From contig JBBPSI010000367.1 in NCBI GenBank assembly GCA_038093515.1, forward strand, positions 1 through 18,479: a DNA stretch of 18,479 nt, in the 5' to 3' direction. Under the pieces are notes generated by a model. That model was not told the DNA's origin. It searched no databases and saw nothing but the letters and a program-made list of their open reading frames with translations. This document shows positions 1 to 7,814 of the stretch, piece after piece (the first letter of the stretch is position 1; every line of letters begins with the position of its first letter). The position numbers and the translations under genes were made by a program. Origin of the DNA: Butyriboletus loyo (taxonomy: Eukaryota > Basidiomycota > Agaricomycetes > Boletales > Boletaceae).

Positions 1-92
1 AGACTGACCATCTTGAGGACATCATCTTATATTGGTGCATTCAGTAACCCACCACGTCTACCATATTCACCAGTGACTTCCTTTGGATTTCT
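1..92. other. Unique left flank of duplicated copy A
   Basis: This sequence has no counterpart in copy B. At 92/93 homology to the WD40 gene begins abruptly, so 92/93 is a duplication or rearrangement breakpoint. No convincing coding content or repeat is visible in these 92 bases. Confidence 0.5.
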
Positions 93-176
93 GTCAGACT
101 GGAATGCGACTGCCCACACTTCATCATGGTGACCGGTGTCAAGTACTACTGTTGGGTCTTGCTGGATTGTTAGCAT
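93..176 (-). pseudogene. Truncated 5' end of a WD40-repeat gene (28 codons)
   Basis: Read on the minus strand, ATG at 176-174 opens a frame matching the first 28 codons of the intact WD40 gene at 6845-6762, with only a few substitutions (Arg16 and Asp17 of the intact gene both read as His here). Homology stops dead after the codon for Asp28, at 93/92, where unrelated sequence begins. The start codon and upstream flank are preserved, but less than one propeller blade remains, so no functional product is possible. This is direct evidence that copy A is a partial duplicate of the WD40 locus and that one breakpoint lies inside the coding region. Confidence 0.85.
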
Positions 177-912
177 GCAACATTATCACTGTTCAGAGTT
201 GCTACACACTGGTCTTTGTCGACGACATCCTCTACGATGGTACACTGTCTGTGGAGTTGGAAGAGTGCAAGAAAGACGGTTTCGGTTCACTCGTGGGTGC
301 GCAAAGCTGCTCCATAAACATGTTTCCTTATTCTCCATATGGGTCGCAACCGCCTCGTGTCTTTGGCGCTTATTCTTACTCGCATCCAACCCAGTGACCT
401 CGTTGCTAAGACCAGACAAGCGGTCAACATCAATGACATTTTGCTTCGTAGTTCTACCCTGAGGGTCGTGAGTGTTCATCGTGTCTTGACTGCAGAACTC
501 GTTTCACGATCGGTTTACAATCCACATCAGACCCCCGCTCCTAAAAAAATGTGTACATTCCATCACCCTCCCGAACAGCGAGTGGTCTCACTCCAGAAGC
601 ATATTTACCACAACATGGAGTCGGACGAACGATTGCACCACCCCAACCCGAATCGACCGCATGTCACTTTTTCTTCCTAGGCAATTTTAAACTGCCGTAT
701 CTCGATTCTCTGATGGATAACCAAGATTGACAGCCGTTTTTACCAACTCTTTTTTATACTGATGTCAAAGGTTGGTCTGAGCTGGCAGACATTGGTGCAA
801 TGTGTGCTTTCATTCTTCGACGCTGACGAACTGGCTAGCCATGAGTGCTCCCTGAAACCACGGATCCACCTCGTCTTCCACGGTCGTTCAGATTTACTCG
901 CTTTGATTCTAA
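177..912. other. Non-coding flank of the WD40 remnant
   Basis: The first 200 bases correspond to the region upstream of the intact WD40 gene (6846-7050) and so are a duplicated promoter/5' flank on the minus strand. About 382-530 is an indel present only here. From about 531 the two copies align again, including a shared stretch near 680-690 and 7506-7518. Short open frames occur on both strands, but none keeps its frame between the copies and none resembles a known protein, so I call no gene. Confidence 0.5.
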
Positions 913-1418
913 ATGTCCTCGCTATTATCATCGCCCTACATCAAGGCCGGTCGTCCGATCAGCGGGCCCTTTTGGTGTCTCCCTCACTATCAACATTGAT
1001 GTAATACTCCTCATCGTCATCTGGTTGTCGCTCTACAGACACACCGTGGTCGAGCTGCTCCGACCAGCTCATGTGGCGGAGTGTACGACCGTCGTCGCGA
1101 TGCTCGTCAAGTCCGCGACAGTCTATGCTACCTTTTGACCCTTCTGATCCCGTTTGCGATTGTACAAGTTCCCACAAGTCCTTGGGGGAGTACCATTGCC
1201 TCCGACTTCATATGTCTCGATTTGGTGGTGGGGCGTGTTCTCACTCTGATATCTCGCCCTTATTGCCATTCGGCTGCGGGCATGTAGCGGATCGCACCGC
1301 TGTTGATAGAAAACCATGGAAAAGGGGTCTATCAGCGGTGCGACCGACATGTCTCGGGTACACCACCTCAGATCAGTGTTTCATACGTCCGCCGTCATTG
1401 GGCGCGATGTCGCTCTGA
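913..1418 (+). pseudogene. Decayed copy of the small single-pass membrane-protein gene
   Basis: This is the copy A counterpart of the two-exon gene at 7815-8320. ATG at 913 begins the same Met-Ser-Ser-Leu start. The hydrophobic stretch (Val-Ile-Leu-Leu-Ile-Val-Ile-Trp) survives but in a different frame, because copy A differs by small indels near 970-1000 and carries two extra bases near 1085. The GTAAGT splice donor seen at 8089 in copy B is missing: about nine bases around it are absent near 1183. The second exon (about 1287-1418) is still open and ends at the equivalent stop. The frame breaks plus the lost donor make this copy non-functional if the gene was ever real. Confidence 0.45.
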
Positions 1419-1824
1419 ATTGCCCGACTCTTCGAATCTCACTTTTCGTAGTGTCGCAGCGCCGGACAGAGGGATTACTGCTCGGGTTATCGTATTCGCT
1501 GTTGTAACCAGCGGAGGCGAACAGCATGCTGGTTTCTGCGACAGCCCTGCCATGTCCAGAAGATGTTTGCAGAACAGATCAAGGCGCATGGACAGAGGAA
1601 AACTCCGTCGAGAAACGCAGCGGGACATAGATGCTACATGGAGCTCAGATGACAGGGCATATGCATCGGTAACACAAATACTTGAGTCACCATTCAAAGG
1701 ACCAACATCCTCGATTGCCAGCGTTCGTCAATACCGCACAAGCCCCGCCGCTACTCTTCGTCCCTCGTCGCTGCCCAAGGGTCCTGGTTCAAACATGACA
1801 CGTATCATCTCCCAATGTTTCCAG
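1419..1824. other. No supported gene; diverged part of the duplication
   Basis: A plus-strand open frame from 1303 to 1932 covers this stretch. Compared with copy B (8205-8726), most differences change the encoded residue, and the frame ends at a different place (a TAG at about 8724 in copy B is CAG in copy A). That is not how a protein under selection behaves. The minus-strand frame over 1395-1697 is equally unrecognisable. I see no RNA gene or repeat here. Confidence 0.5.
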
Positions 1825-2295
1825 TCAAATTACCTCCGATTCATTCACGTCCCCTTCCACAATCCGATCCTGCCTCGGGGCGACATCTGCGAATGCAATC
1901 GCAGACACGGCGGCGTTTCGAGGCTGCGATAACGCATCGAATCCGCTCCCAGTGCGTGCCCTGGCAATGGCCACGAGAGTCACCATCATACAGCTCTCGC
2001 ACGCTGATGATGAACCGAGGCATAATGGGGTACACAGATACGTAATAAAGCGTGGTCAGGGAGAGCGCCAAATTGCTGTTTAGTGTAGACACCTGTTCCA
2101 GCATGGATGCGATGTTGAAAAAAAATATGATCCTGTTGAGGGGAAAAGATTTAAGTGGACGGTTTCCCGCAAACGGTCGGAAACAAGACGGGTGTGAGAA
2201 AGTGATGGGGCGAATGGAAACGAGAGAGTAGGAGGGAAGCGAGACGTACGCGATGAAATAAAAGATACCGTCTCTGACGAATTGTTGCATGTACA
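1825..2295 (-). pseudogene. C-terminal remnant of a DUF6533-like membrane protein, copy A
   Basis: Minus-strand exons read as the end of a fungal multi-pass membrane protein. A first piece (2295-2250) contains Val-Arg-Asp-Gly-Ile-Phe-Tyr-Phe. A GTACGT donor (2249) and CAACAG acceptor (2133) bound a 117-nt likely intron. The next piece encodes a hydrophobic helix and ends in the motif Arg-Glu-Leu-Tyr-Asp. Near 1954 the frame must shift by one base to continue into a tail containing Ala-Val-Ser-Ala-Ile-Ala-Phe-Ala-Asp-Val and an acidic end, stopping with TGA at 1827-1825. From memory, that helix-plus-tail pattern is typical of Agaricomycete DUF6533 proteins of about 300 residues; the earlier helices are not evident upstream. 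Truncation plus frameshift support a pseudogene. The family name is recognition, not a search result. Confidence 0.55.
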
Positions 2296-2986
2296 CTGTT
2301 TAGTCGCTCTGTACATCTTCAGACAGCGAGAACCAAAAGGGGAGTACTAAGAACGAACTGTGGGATTTCAGCGTACGCCGAAAGTAGCGATGGCATGTTG
2401 TTCCGTGAGAAACTGCAAAATGAGAAATCGAGAAATTGAACAACTGTGACTGGAGAGGGGGGTGGAGGGTGATGAACGACCACCTCCGTGAGATACAGTG
2501 ACGCGTGTCGTTTAGCTCGGGACATACCTGAGAGGTTGGTATTGGGATTGCTGTAAAAATAATGTAACAGATAACTGTCCGCACGATACGGTCAACCCAA
2601 AACTATATGCCCGCTCGTTCGATCTAGGGGTAGGCCCGCCTTAAATACTTGTTCCGCGTGGGACTTGAGCACGGTCGTGGAGGCTTTGCTTTGTTCATGT
2701 CCCTTGCCAGCCTCGCTGACAACCCTGTGCCGTTTTTTACGCTCGGAAGAAGAAGTTGATTCAAATGTGAGTGCTACCTAGTCTTTCGCGGGGATAGTGG
2801 CGTCTACCGTGTCTCAGAAGCCAGTCAGGTGGTCCAAAGAGGTGGTAAGTCGGGACCCGGTATGATCGAAGAGAGGAAAGGTGCGGAATTGGAGCCAGGA
2901 GATGGTTTAGAAGCACAAGGGACCATTGGGTATGGGCTAGACGCGGGTGGGGGAAGCGATCAGATCGTACGAGGGGCTCGCGATGA
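1848..2986. repeat. Nearly identical core of the duplication (with 8750-9888)
   Basis: By eye these 1139 bases match 8750-9888 with three substitutions only (at 2589 and near 2692 and 2752). The first 741 bases (1848-2588) are identical. The flanks on both sides are much more diverged. See the finding on gene conversion. Confidence 0.85.
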
Positions 2987-3355
2987 AAAACGACTCGTCT
3001 GTTGATCCCGGGGACCAGATGAGTGCGCTAAAATGTTGCGGACCAACGTTTGCGCGTGATGAAAGAGACAAAGTTGGCTGTCATACAAACAAGCTAGTGT
3101 TTGGAAGAAAGCGCGTTTGAGTACGTTGAGGACACACGAGGAAAAGCCGTACCTGGATGTACCAAAAGATCGTTCCACGAAGAAAGTCGAATGGGATGAG
3201 TTTTGCGAGAGAAAGAGAGTTGACAGCGATTCCAGTCCAAGCATCACGGTAAATTCTGAGATGAATGGGGCGGGGGTCTGGAGAGTGGATAGGACCAGGG
3301 CAGAAGATGGTCAAATCAATCCCTGCACCGGAGAGTTCCGCATACATCCTTCTGC
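2296..3355. other. No supported gene; duplicated intergenic-like sequence
   Basis: Upstream of the antisense DUF6533-like remnant there are a few splice-like signals on the minus strand (a possible tiny exon around 2548-2526 bounded by TTTACAG and GTATGT, and an acceptor-like site near 2418), but I could not join them into a frame. From 2987 the sequence aligns to 9889-10319 with many substitutions and indels, including about 41 bases present only in copy B near 9927-9967. Open frames there do not keep frame between the copies. No promoter or RNA gene can be supported. Confidence 0.45.
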
Positions 3356-4075
3356 CCTTCGTCACCAACGCCGATCAGCACACGACCTCGCCGCTCAATC
3401 ACACTGTCAGCAAAATTCACCGACTCTGACGATGGCGCGACACCATTGGCAGAGCTCACACGCAACCCCACCTACCAGCCATCAGCTGGACCACAAACTG
3501 GCACAAAACGGGCGATTTCAGACTCGCTAAGTGGAGCGGAGTGACGAGGAATTGATGCACGCAGATGATGAACGTGCCGACCCTAAAAATGGTTGAACCA
3601 CAAGGTAAGTACCAACTATACATGCGTTCCTTTCACTCATTTGGCTTCGTTTTACAGCAAAACGACTCTGGCTTGTGAGAGACGCTCTTGTTGCGGCTGC
3701 AGAGGACCAAAATGGTACGTTTTCCATGTTTCCCATTCACACATAGTTGACTACGACTAACCTTAGTTGCAATAGCATCGTGCGAGACACCAGCAACGAC
3801 AGCGCATACACGGCGAAATCAAGTCGGGGGACCCCAGGTAAAGTGACAAAAGACTAACCTATTATTGCTTCGAACTCGTGGGTATACAGCAAGGATGAAC
3901 GTGTCGAAATCAGCTCACGCGGCCTCAGGTAAGTCCCTCACATATACCACGATGTATAGTGTTTATTGCCCGACTCCTCGATCATTCTCGTCCGACTCTC
4001 GTTATCCCAAATTCAGGCACCGTGTTCGGGTTCTTCACCGGAGACAAAATAAAAACTGAGCGTGAACCGTGGTGA
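3356..4075 (+). pseudogene. Relic of a multi-exon gene of unknown function
   Basis: The plus strand shows a series of good fungal splice sites: GTAAGT/ACAG at 3605-3657 (53 nt), GTACGT/CTTAG at 3715-3766 (52 nt, with a CTAAC branch-like site, or an alternative acceptor at 3775), GTAAAG/ACAG at 3838-3889 (52 nt) and GTAAGT/TTCAG at 3929-4016 (88 nt). Between them are coding-like pieces, for example one containing Ala-Lys-Arg-Leu-Trp-Leu-Val-Arg-Asp-Ala (from 3658) and a last one containing Gly-Phe-Phe-Thr-Gly-Asp-Lys ending at TGA 4073-4075. The pieces do not connect in one frame: at least one shift is needed near 3535, one in the A-run near 3588, and one between the second and third exons. 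I do not recognise the protein. The first intron also exists in copy B (16574-16618), which supports its being real. Confidence 0.4.
3357..3361 (+). other. Paralogous empty site of the chromovirus insertion
   Basis: The sequence CTTCG occurs once here, within a run that continues into TCACCAAC. In copy B the same run is split by the element at 10325-16433, with CTTCG present on both sides (10320-10324 and 16434-16438). This is the uninterrupted version of the insertion target. Confidence 0.9.
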
Positions 4076-4406
4076 GATTTTTTTCGCGGTCGACGCCACA
4101 TTGATTCCTCGAGCGCACGACTTGCACAAAGCCACCACACCCGCGTCGATTATTCTAGTACTTATCTGTTATCTTTGCATTCGCTCGCGGGTTGAGCCTG
4201 CCATGCGGTATCCTCGCCCCGCACACCTGTTTAGCGCTCCAGTCAACTCTCCGGCTCTCTGCAGAACAAGCACAACTCGCCCATATCGATTAGATCAGGA
4301 ATGTGTACCTTGTCTTTGCGAATTGACTGGCCGATCAGCAGCTTGTAGGCGACTTTCGGGGTGTGGTGGCTGGGGCACGTGGAGTGTCTACAAGGGTTCG
4401 TGTGAA

Positions 4407-4528
4407 CCTGCATCCTCTAGCTTGAGCTACGAGGAACGGTGTTCCTAATAGTTCTGCAAGCGCGTATGGCGGAGCTGGAGCGTGGAGACCTTGCAGTTGC
4501 GATCGGCTAGGCATTATGCTTTGGTCAA
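4407..4528 (+). repeat. Imperfect direct repeat, unit 1
   Basis: This about 122-bp unit recurs at 4618-4727, 211 bp downstream, with substitutions and a roughly 12-bp length difference. Shared blocks include the palindromic GGAACGGTGTTCC region, the run GCGCGTATGGCGGAGCT, and the end TTGGTCA. Just upstream lies the perfect small inverted repeat GGTTCGTGTGAACC (4396-4409). No coding frame is preserved across the two units. Confidence 0.75.
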
Positions 4529-4617
4529 CATCGTCAGGGCAACTTAACCTAGTAAACGACCGACTGGGAAAAGCCCAGCACAGAGTCGGGCACCACCACC
4601 GTCCAACTGGAGAATTG

Positions 4618-4727
4618 CCTGCATGCTCTACCTCGAGCTACGAAGAACGGTGTTCCTAATGGCTCTGCGAGCGCGTATGGCGGAGCTCGAGACCTTGTGA
4701 TCGGATAGGCGTTAGGCCTTGGTCACT
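4618..4727 (+). repeat. Imperfect direct repeat, unit 2
   Basis: This is the second copy of the unit at 4407-4528. About 89 bp of unrelated sequence separates the units, so the pair could be part of a longer 211-bp period whose spacer has diverged, or two separate insertions of one short element. It is followed by an AT-rich CAATTATCAATTA run at about 4730-4742. Confidence 0.75.
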
Positions 4728-5284
4728 ATCAATTATCAATTACATAGTGTCCTACAATCCCAACCTCTGCATGTGGATAAACTTTGTTTATGACCATTGC
4801 ATGAATATGGCAAGCTCGATCATGGACAGGCTTATCATACTGATGTTACGAAGTGACACGAAATCAAAGAACTGCACGATGGATGTCCACATATTGTGAT
4901 TTAGAATAGTATCCACAGGAACGGTCTGGATCAAGGTAAGTCATCGTGTGTACCTGAACGATTACACAACAACCACGCTGGCACGGTGACTCGGATCGCA
5001 AGAGTAGAGTACCTCGATCCTTGCTGATGCTGATCCACCGTAAGTATAACAGTGTAAGTGAAAGAAAAGTTATGCGCACCGTTACACGGACCCCCGGGGC
5101 CGAGGGGTCAGATGGATCGTTCGCTGCCGGTAGTTGCGTCTAATAGGACGTGAGCTGTGGTGACGAGGCCTACATCGCCAGGAAGAGTCATACCGGGTCT
5201 GCTACCGTTGGATCTGCAGCATGCTCCCCGCTACGCGAAGCATCTTTGTTCGGATGGTTGGGAACCGCAGCCTTGGCACGCGAT

Positions 5285-6845
5285 TTACGCTGCGATATGT
5301 GATGAGTGATGAGTGCCTGCATACAAATGCGCGGAATAGCGAACCTGTCGTCTTCTGGTGAATCCTGTGGATGTGCGCTAAAATGAAATATTAGACACAT
5401 CGCATCCCATCATGCATCAAGGACGATTACTCACTGCTTGACGTTCAGCTGCAGCCATCCTCGAAGGGCCCTCGTTCGTGGCACTGTCCACTCTCGCTGG
5501 GGAGTGGGACGGTGATCGATGATCGGCGGCGGGTTGGCGTGACTTTCCGGAACGTCGACCTGGCTTGTGTGAAGTGGCATCCTTCTCACTTTTTCGCGGT
5601 AGCAGCTTTTTAAATATTGAGCGAATCTGCGACTCGGGACGTGCCTCTGCAGGGGAGTCGAGTGGCGGTAGCTCCCGGGGATCGGCAGCGTCGGTCGGGG
5701 ATGGTGGCTGCAGTAGTGTCAATATAAATGCAAGAAACAAAATGAGGTGGCCACGAACCTCGTCAAAGTCGAACTCAGGAGCAGGCGCGCTCGACGGCAC
5801 GTCAACCTACACGATCATGAGAACTCGCGTCGAACGGGAACAGAACAAGTGGATACCTCGAGATCACTAGTTGATGTCTGATATTGTGTGATGAGATGGT
5901 TTGATAGAATAGCCAAATACTTACATGGAAAGGACCATATGACTCTGGGAGAATATGACCGAGGTCATGCACAGAGACTTTCCCATCACGTCGTCCTGTT
6001 GCCAGATATGTGTCGTCTGGGGAGAGGGCGATCGAGTATATGTCACTACTGTCCTTGATGTCAGAGCCAATCTGAGTCAGAGTCGACGTGTCCAGGAAGA
6101 AGATGGAAGACATTCCATATGCAGCAATGAATTTGCCATTTGCTGCTGGAACGATGGACTCGATATTGCTGTCAAAAGCTGGTGACTCAGCGACCTGCAA
6201 CCCCGTGGACACAGCAAAAGACTTGATTTTCCGGTCGTTGGTTGCCACAAAAAGTTGCTGGTTGTCACTGGACCATGCAAGTGGAGTGACTATGTAAAAT
6301 GAGGTTGTTTCGGTCTCGATTGTGACGAGTTCATCGCCGTTCTGACTGTCGAAAATGCGGATTGAGCCCTCATAGCAGCAAGTGGCAATGTGCTCGCCAT
6401 TTGGGGAGAATTTGATTCCGTTGACTTCTTTGTCATGTTGGAGTGGGCTGACGAGTCTCTCCTCCGTCCTTATGCTCCAGATGTTCGCCTCTTTTCTTCC
6501 AGTCCCAGTTGCAAACCTTGTCGAATCTGGTGAGACATCGACCGCATACACCTGGTTTCCGCCCTCCACCTCGATGGCCTTTGTATGCAGCCCTGCATCC
6601 CACACACTTGCGCCCTCACTGGTCCCGCATACTACCCATTGGTGATCTCTTGACACACTGATGGCATTCATGTCTATTCCCATTTGGTTTCCGACCTCTT
6701 GATTGTCTTCAAGTCGCCATCGTCGAATGCCATCGTTACTCCCACCCAAAAGATGCTTTCCGTCAGACTGGAATGCGACTGCCCATACTTCATCATCGCG
6801 ACCGGTGTCAAGTACTACTGTTGGGTCTTGCTGGATTGTTAGCAT
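5285..6845 (-). CDS. Seven-bladed WD40-repeat protein with disordered C-terminal tail
   Basis: Probable scaffold or interaction protein; partners are unknown. Exon 1 (6845-5925, 307 codons) encodes a full beta-propeller. Blade signatures run at residues 20-44 (ends Arg-Arg-Trp-Arg), 59-83 (Val-Trp-Asp), 99-124 (Ile-Trp-Ser), 141-166 (Ile-Phe-Asp), 187-211, 228-252 (Phe-Leu-Asp) and 269-294 (Val-His-Asp), with Ser-Pro-Asp/Asn turns typical of WD repeats. Consensus sites give an intron at 5924-5807 (GTAAGT to TGTAG), exon 2 from 5806 to 5435, an intron at 5434-5378 (GTGAGT to TTTTAG), and exon 3 from 5377 to a TAA at 5287-5285, all in phase 0. Exon 2 contains a likely 51-nt in-frame intron (5758-5708). 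The product is about 444 residues with that intron removed, 461 without. The tail is rich in Pro, Ser, Arg and Ala. The start is supported by family resemblance and by conservation in copy A. The last exon's frame is uncertain: all three frames are open there. Confidence 0.75.
5708..5758 (-). other. Probable in-frame 51-nt intron in the WD40 gene
   Basis: Read on the minus strand, this begins GTTCGT and ends CTGCAG, with a TTGAC branch-like site 11 nt before the end. It is a multiple of three with no stop, so a simple frame reads through it and yields an isolated hydrophobic run (Leu-Ile-Leu-Phe-Leu-Ala-Phe-Ile) between an acidic segment and a proline-rich one. Splicing would join those two segments directly, which fits the character of the tail better. 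Retention is the alternative. Confidence 0.5.
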
Positions 6846-7133
6846 GCAACACTATCACTGTTCAGAGTTGCTACACACTGGTCTTTGTTGATGACATCCT
6901 CTGCGATGGTACGCTGTCCGTGGAGTTCGAAGAGTGCAAGAAAGATGGTTTCGGTTCAACTCGTGGTGCGCAAAGCTGCTCCATAAACACGTTTCCTTAT
7001 TCTCAATATGGGTCGCAACCGCCTCGTGTCTTTGGCGCTTATTCTTACTCCCACCCGCTCCTAAAAATGCGTACATTCCATCACCCTCCCGAACAGGGAG
7101 CGCTCTCATTCCGTACCACCCGATCCCGAATCG
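6846..7133. promoter_or_regulatory. Upstream flank of the WD40 gene (duplicated)
   Basis: This region lies directly upstream of the minus-strand WD40 start codon and is conserved in copy A (177-381 and 531-657), apart from the 149-nt indel at 382-530. It must contain the 5' UTR and core promoter if the gene is expressed, but I see no clear TATA box. The minus-strand frame that crosses it ends in a stop before the WD40 ATG, so the protein does not extend upstream without splicing. Confidence 0.35.
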
Positions 7134-7476
7134 CGTCACACTCACATTTGATTCCACAGCCTCCACGTTTTCGCGTTCGCTGCTCGGACAGGTGGACGTT
7201 ACACGTACGTACATCTCATGACTCTGTTGTCCACGACTGTCGCGCTCGAATAAAAAGTCGAGGTCCTGCCAGGGTTCGAACCTGGGTTTTGGGACATCTC
7301 TTTCCGGAACTCGGACGATTGCGCTCATATACAAGCCCTGTTGACGCCAATGATGTGGGTAAACTGTACTATAGGCACCCGCATGTAAGCTACATATGCC
7401 CTTGATGTCTCTCGAGCACTATACTAAAATATTGCACCGCGTTCTACCAATGCAGTATGCGGCACAGTGCGATCAA
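7134..7476 (-). mobile_element. Copy-B-specific ~340 bp insertion, SINE candidate
   Basis: The two copies align up to about 7133 (copy A 657) and again from about 7475 (copy A 658), so about 343 bases are extra in copy B. The insert contains on the minus strand a tRNA-like module with a perfect B-box and a T-run just after it. That size and content suggest a tRNA-derived SINE or a captured tRNA relic. I see no clear target-site duplication and no poly-A tail, and both junctions lie in imperfectly aligned sequence, so the exact ends are uncertain. A deletion from copy A is the alternative. Confidence 0.4.
7262..7338 (-). ncRNA. tRNA-like module with T-arm, B-box and pol III terminator
   Basis: On the minus strand CCAGG-TTCGAAC-CCTGG forms a perfect five-pair T-stem with a canonical T-loop, so the internal B-box GGTTCGAACCC is exact. 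Seven bases after it (CAGGACC) pair six of seven with GGGCTTG at the other end, giving a 77-nt body. An A-box-like GAGCGCAATCG lies at the right distance, and TTTTT follows at 7256-7252. However, neither a D-stem nor a proper anticodon arm can be drawn, so this is not a functional tRNA. It is more likely a tRNA-derived relic or the pol III promoter of a SINE. Confidence 0.4.
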
Positions 7477-7814
7477 CTGCATGTTTTCTCATACGTTTCC
7501 TCCCAAGGCAATTTTAAACTGCCACATGTCGATACTCCGATCCACAGGCAAGATCGACAACGAGGTTCACGAAATCTCAGCCTTTTATATTGATGTCAAA
7601 GGTTGGTTCAAGCTGGCGGACATTGATGCGACATCTAACGAATATGCTGCCATCCCCCATGACGATCGACGCTGACGAACTGGCTAGATACGAGTGCTCC
7701 AGGCTGCAACTACCGATCCACCTCGCCTTGCTCGCACTATAACACACGTTCTACGTCCTGTAGGCGGCAGAATCTGTTTTCACGGCCGTTTAAACTTGTT
7801 CACTTTGATTCTAA
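7477..7814. other. No gene; duplicated flank upstream of the small membrane-protein gene
   Basis: This stretch aligns to 658-912 of copy A with substitutions and indels. Shared blocks include ATTTTAAACTGCC and the GATGTCAAAGGTTGG run. It presumably contains the promoter of the gene starting at 7815, but no motif stands out. Confidence 0.4.

Larger units (their letters stand above)
93..3683 (+). repeat. Segmental duplication, copy A
   Basis: This segment is homologous in the same orientation to 6762-16644 after the retroelement at 10325-16433 is removed. The offset is 6669 at the left end and 6902 over 1303-2986, so several indels separate the copies. Identity varies: a few percent divergence at the WD40 end, roughly 5% over about 1300-1847, nearly none over 1848-2986, then clearly higher divergence to the right. 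Copy A holds about 149 nt (about 382-530) absent from copy B and lacks about 340 nt present in copy B at about 7134-7476. The right limit of homology cannot be seen, because copy B is interrupted at 16645 by a second retroelement. Confidence 0.9.
4076..5284. other. Unique intergenic stretch; no gene recognised apart from the repeat pair
   Basis: A plus-strand open frame of about 128 codons (4062-4448, GTG start) has no recognisable motif, and its end lies in the direct repeat described separately. A minus-strand frame at 5079-4864 begins with a hydrophobic stretch but resembles nothing I know. A 6-bp inverted repeat (GACCCC at 5089-5094, GGGGTC at 5104-5109) lies about 175 bp downstream of the WD40 stop codon and could be incidental. 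I see no tRNA, LTR or other structured element. Confidence 0.4.

Noticed and set aside
1303..1932. Long plus-strand open frame (209 codons), with a 173-codon equivalent at 8205-8726
   Set aside because: Most differences between the two copies change the residue, the ends differ because of a C/T change at a TAG, and nothing in it resembles a known protein.
3117..3530. Plus-strand frame of 137 codons starting at a TTG
   Set aside because: It lacks an ATG at its start, its copy B equivalent loses frame, and it overlaps the exon relic in a frame that the splice sites do not support.
4062..4448. 128-codon plus-strand frame as a gene
   Set aside because: It has a GTG start, no recognisable motif, and overlaps the exon relic's end and the direct repeat.
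5089..5109. Inverted repeat as a transcription terminator
   Set aside because: The stem is only six pairs; the locus is eukaryotic, where hairpin terminators are not expected, and there is no associated T-run.
6855..7334. Minus-strand open frame of 159 codons upstream of the WD40 gene
   Set aside because: It is a translation through the tRNA-like module and the insertion junction, has no counterpart in copy A, and stops before the WD40 start.
7262..7338. Functional tRNA gene
   Set aside because: T-arm, B-box and acceptor stem are good, but no D-stem or five-pair anticodon stem with a seven-base loop and U33 can be formed.
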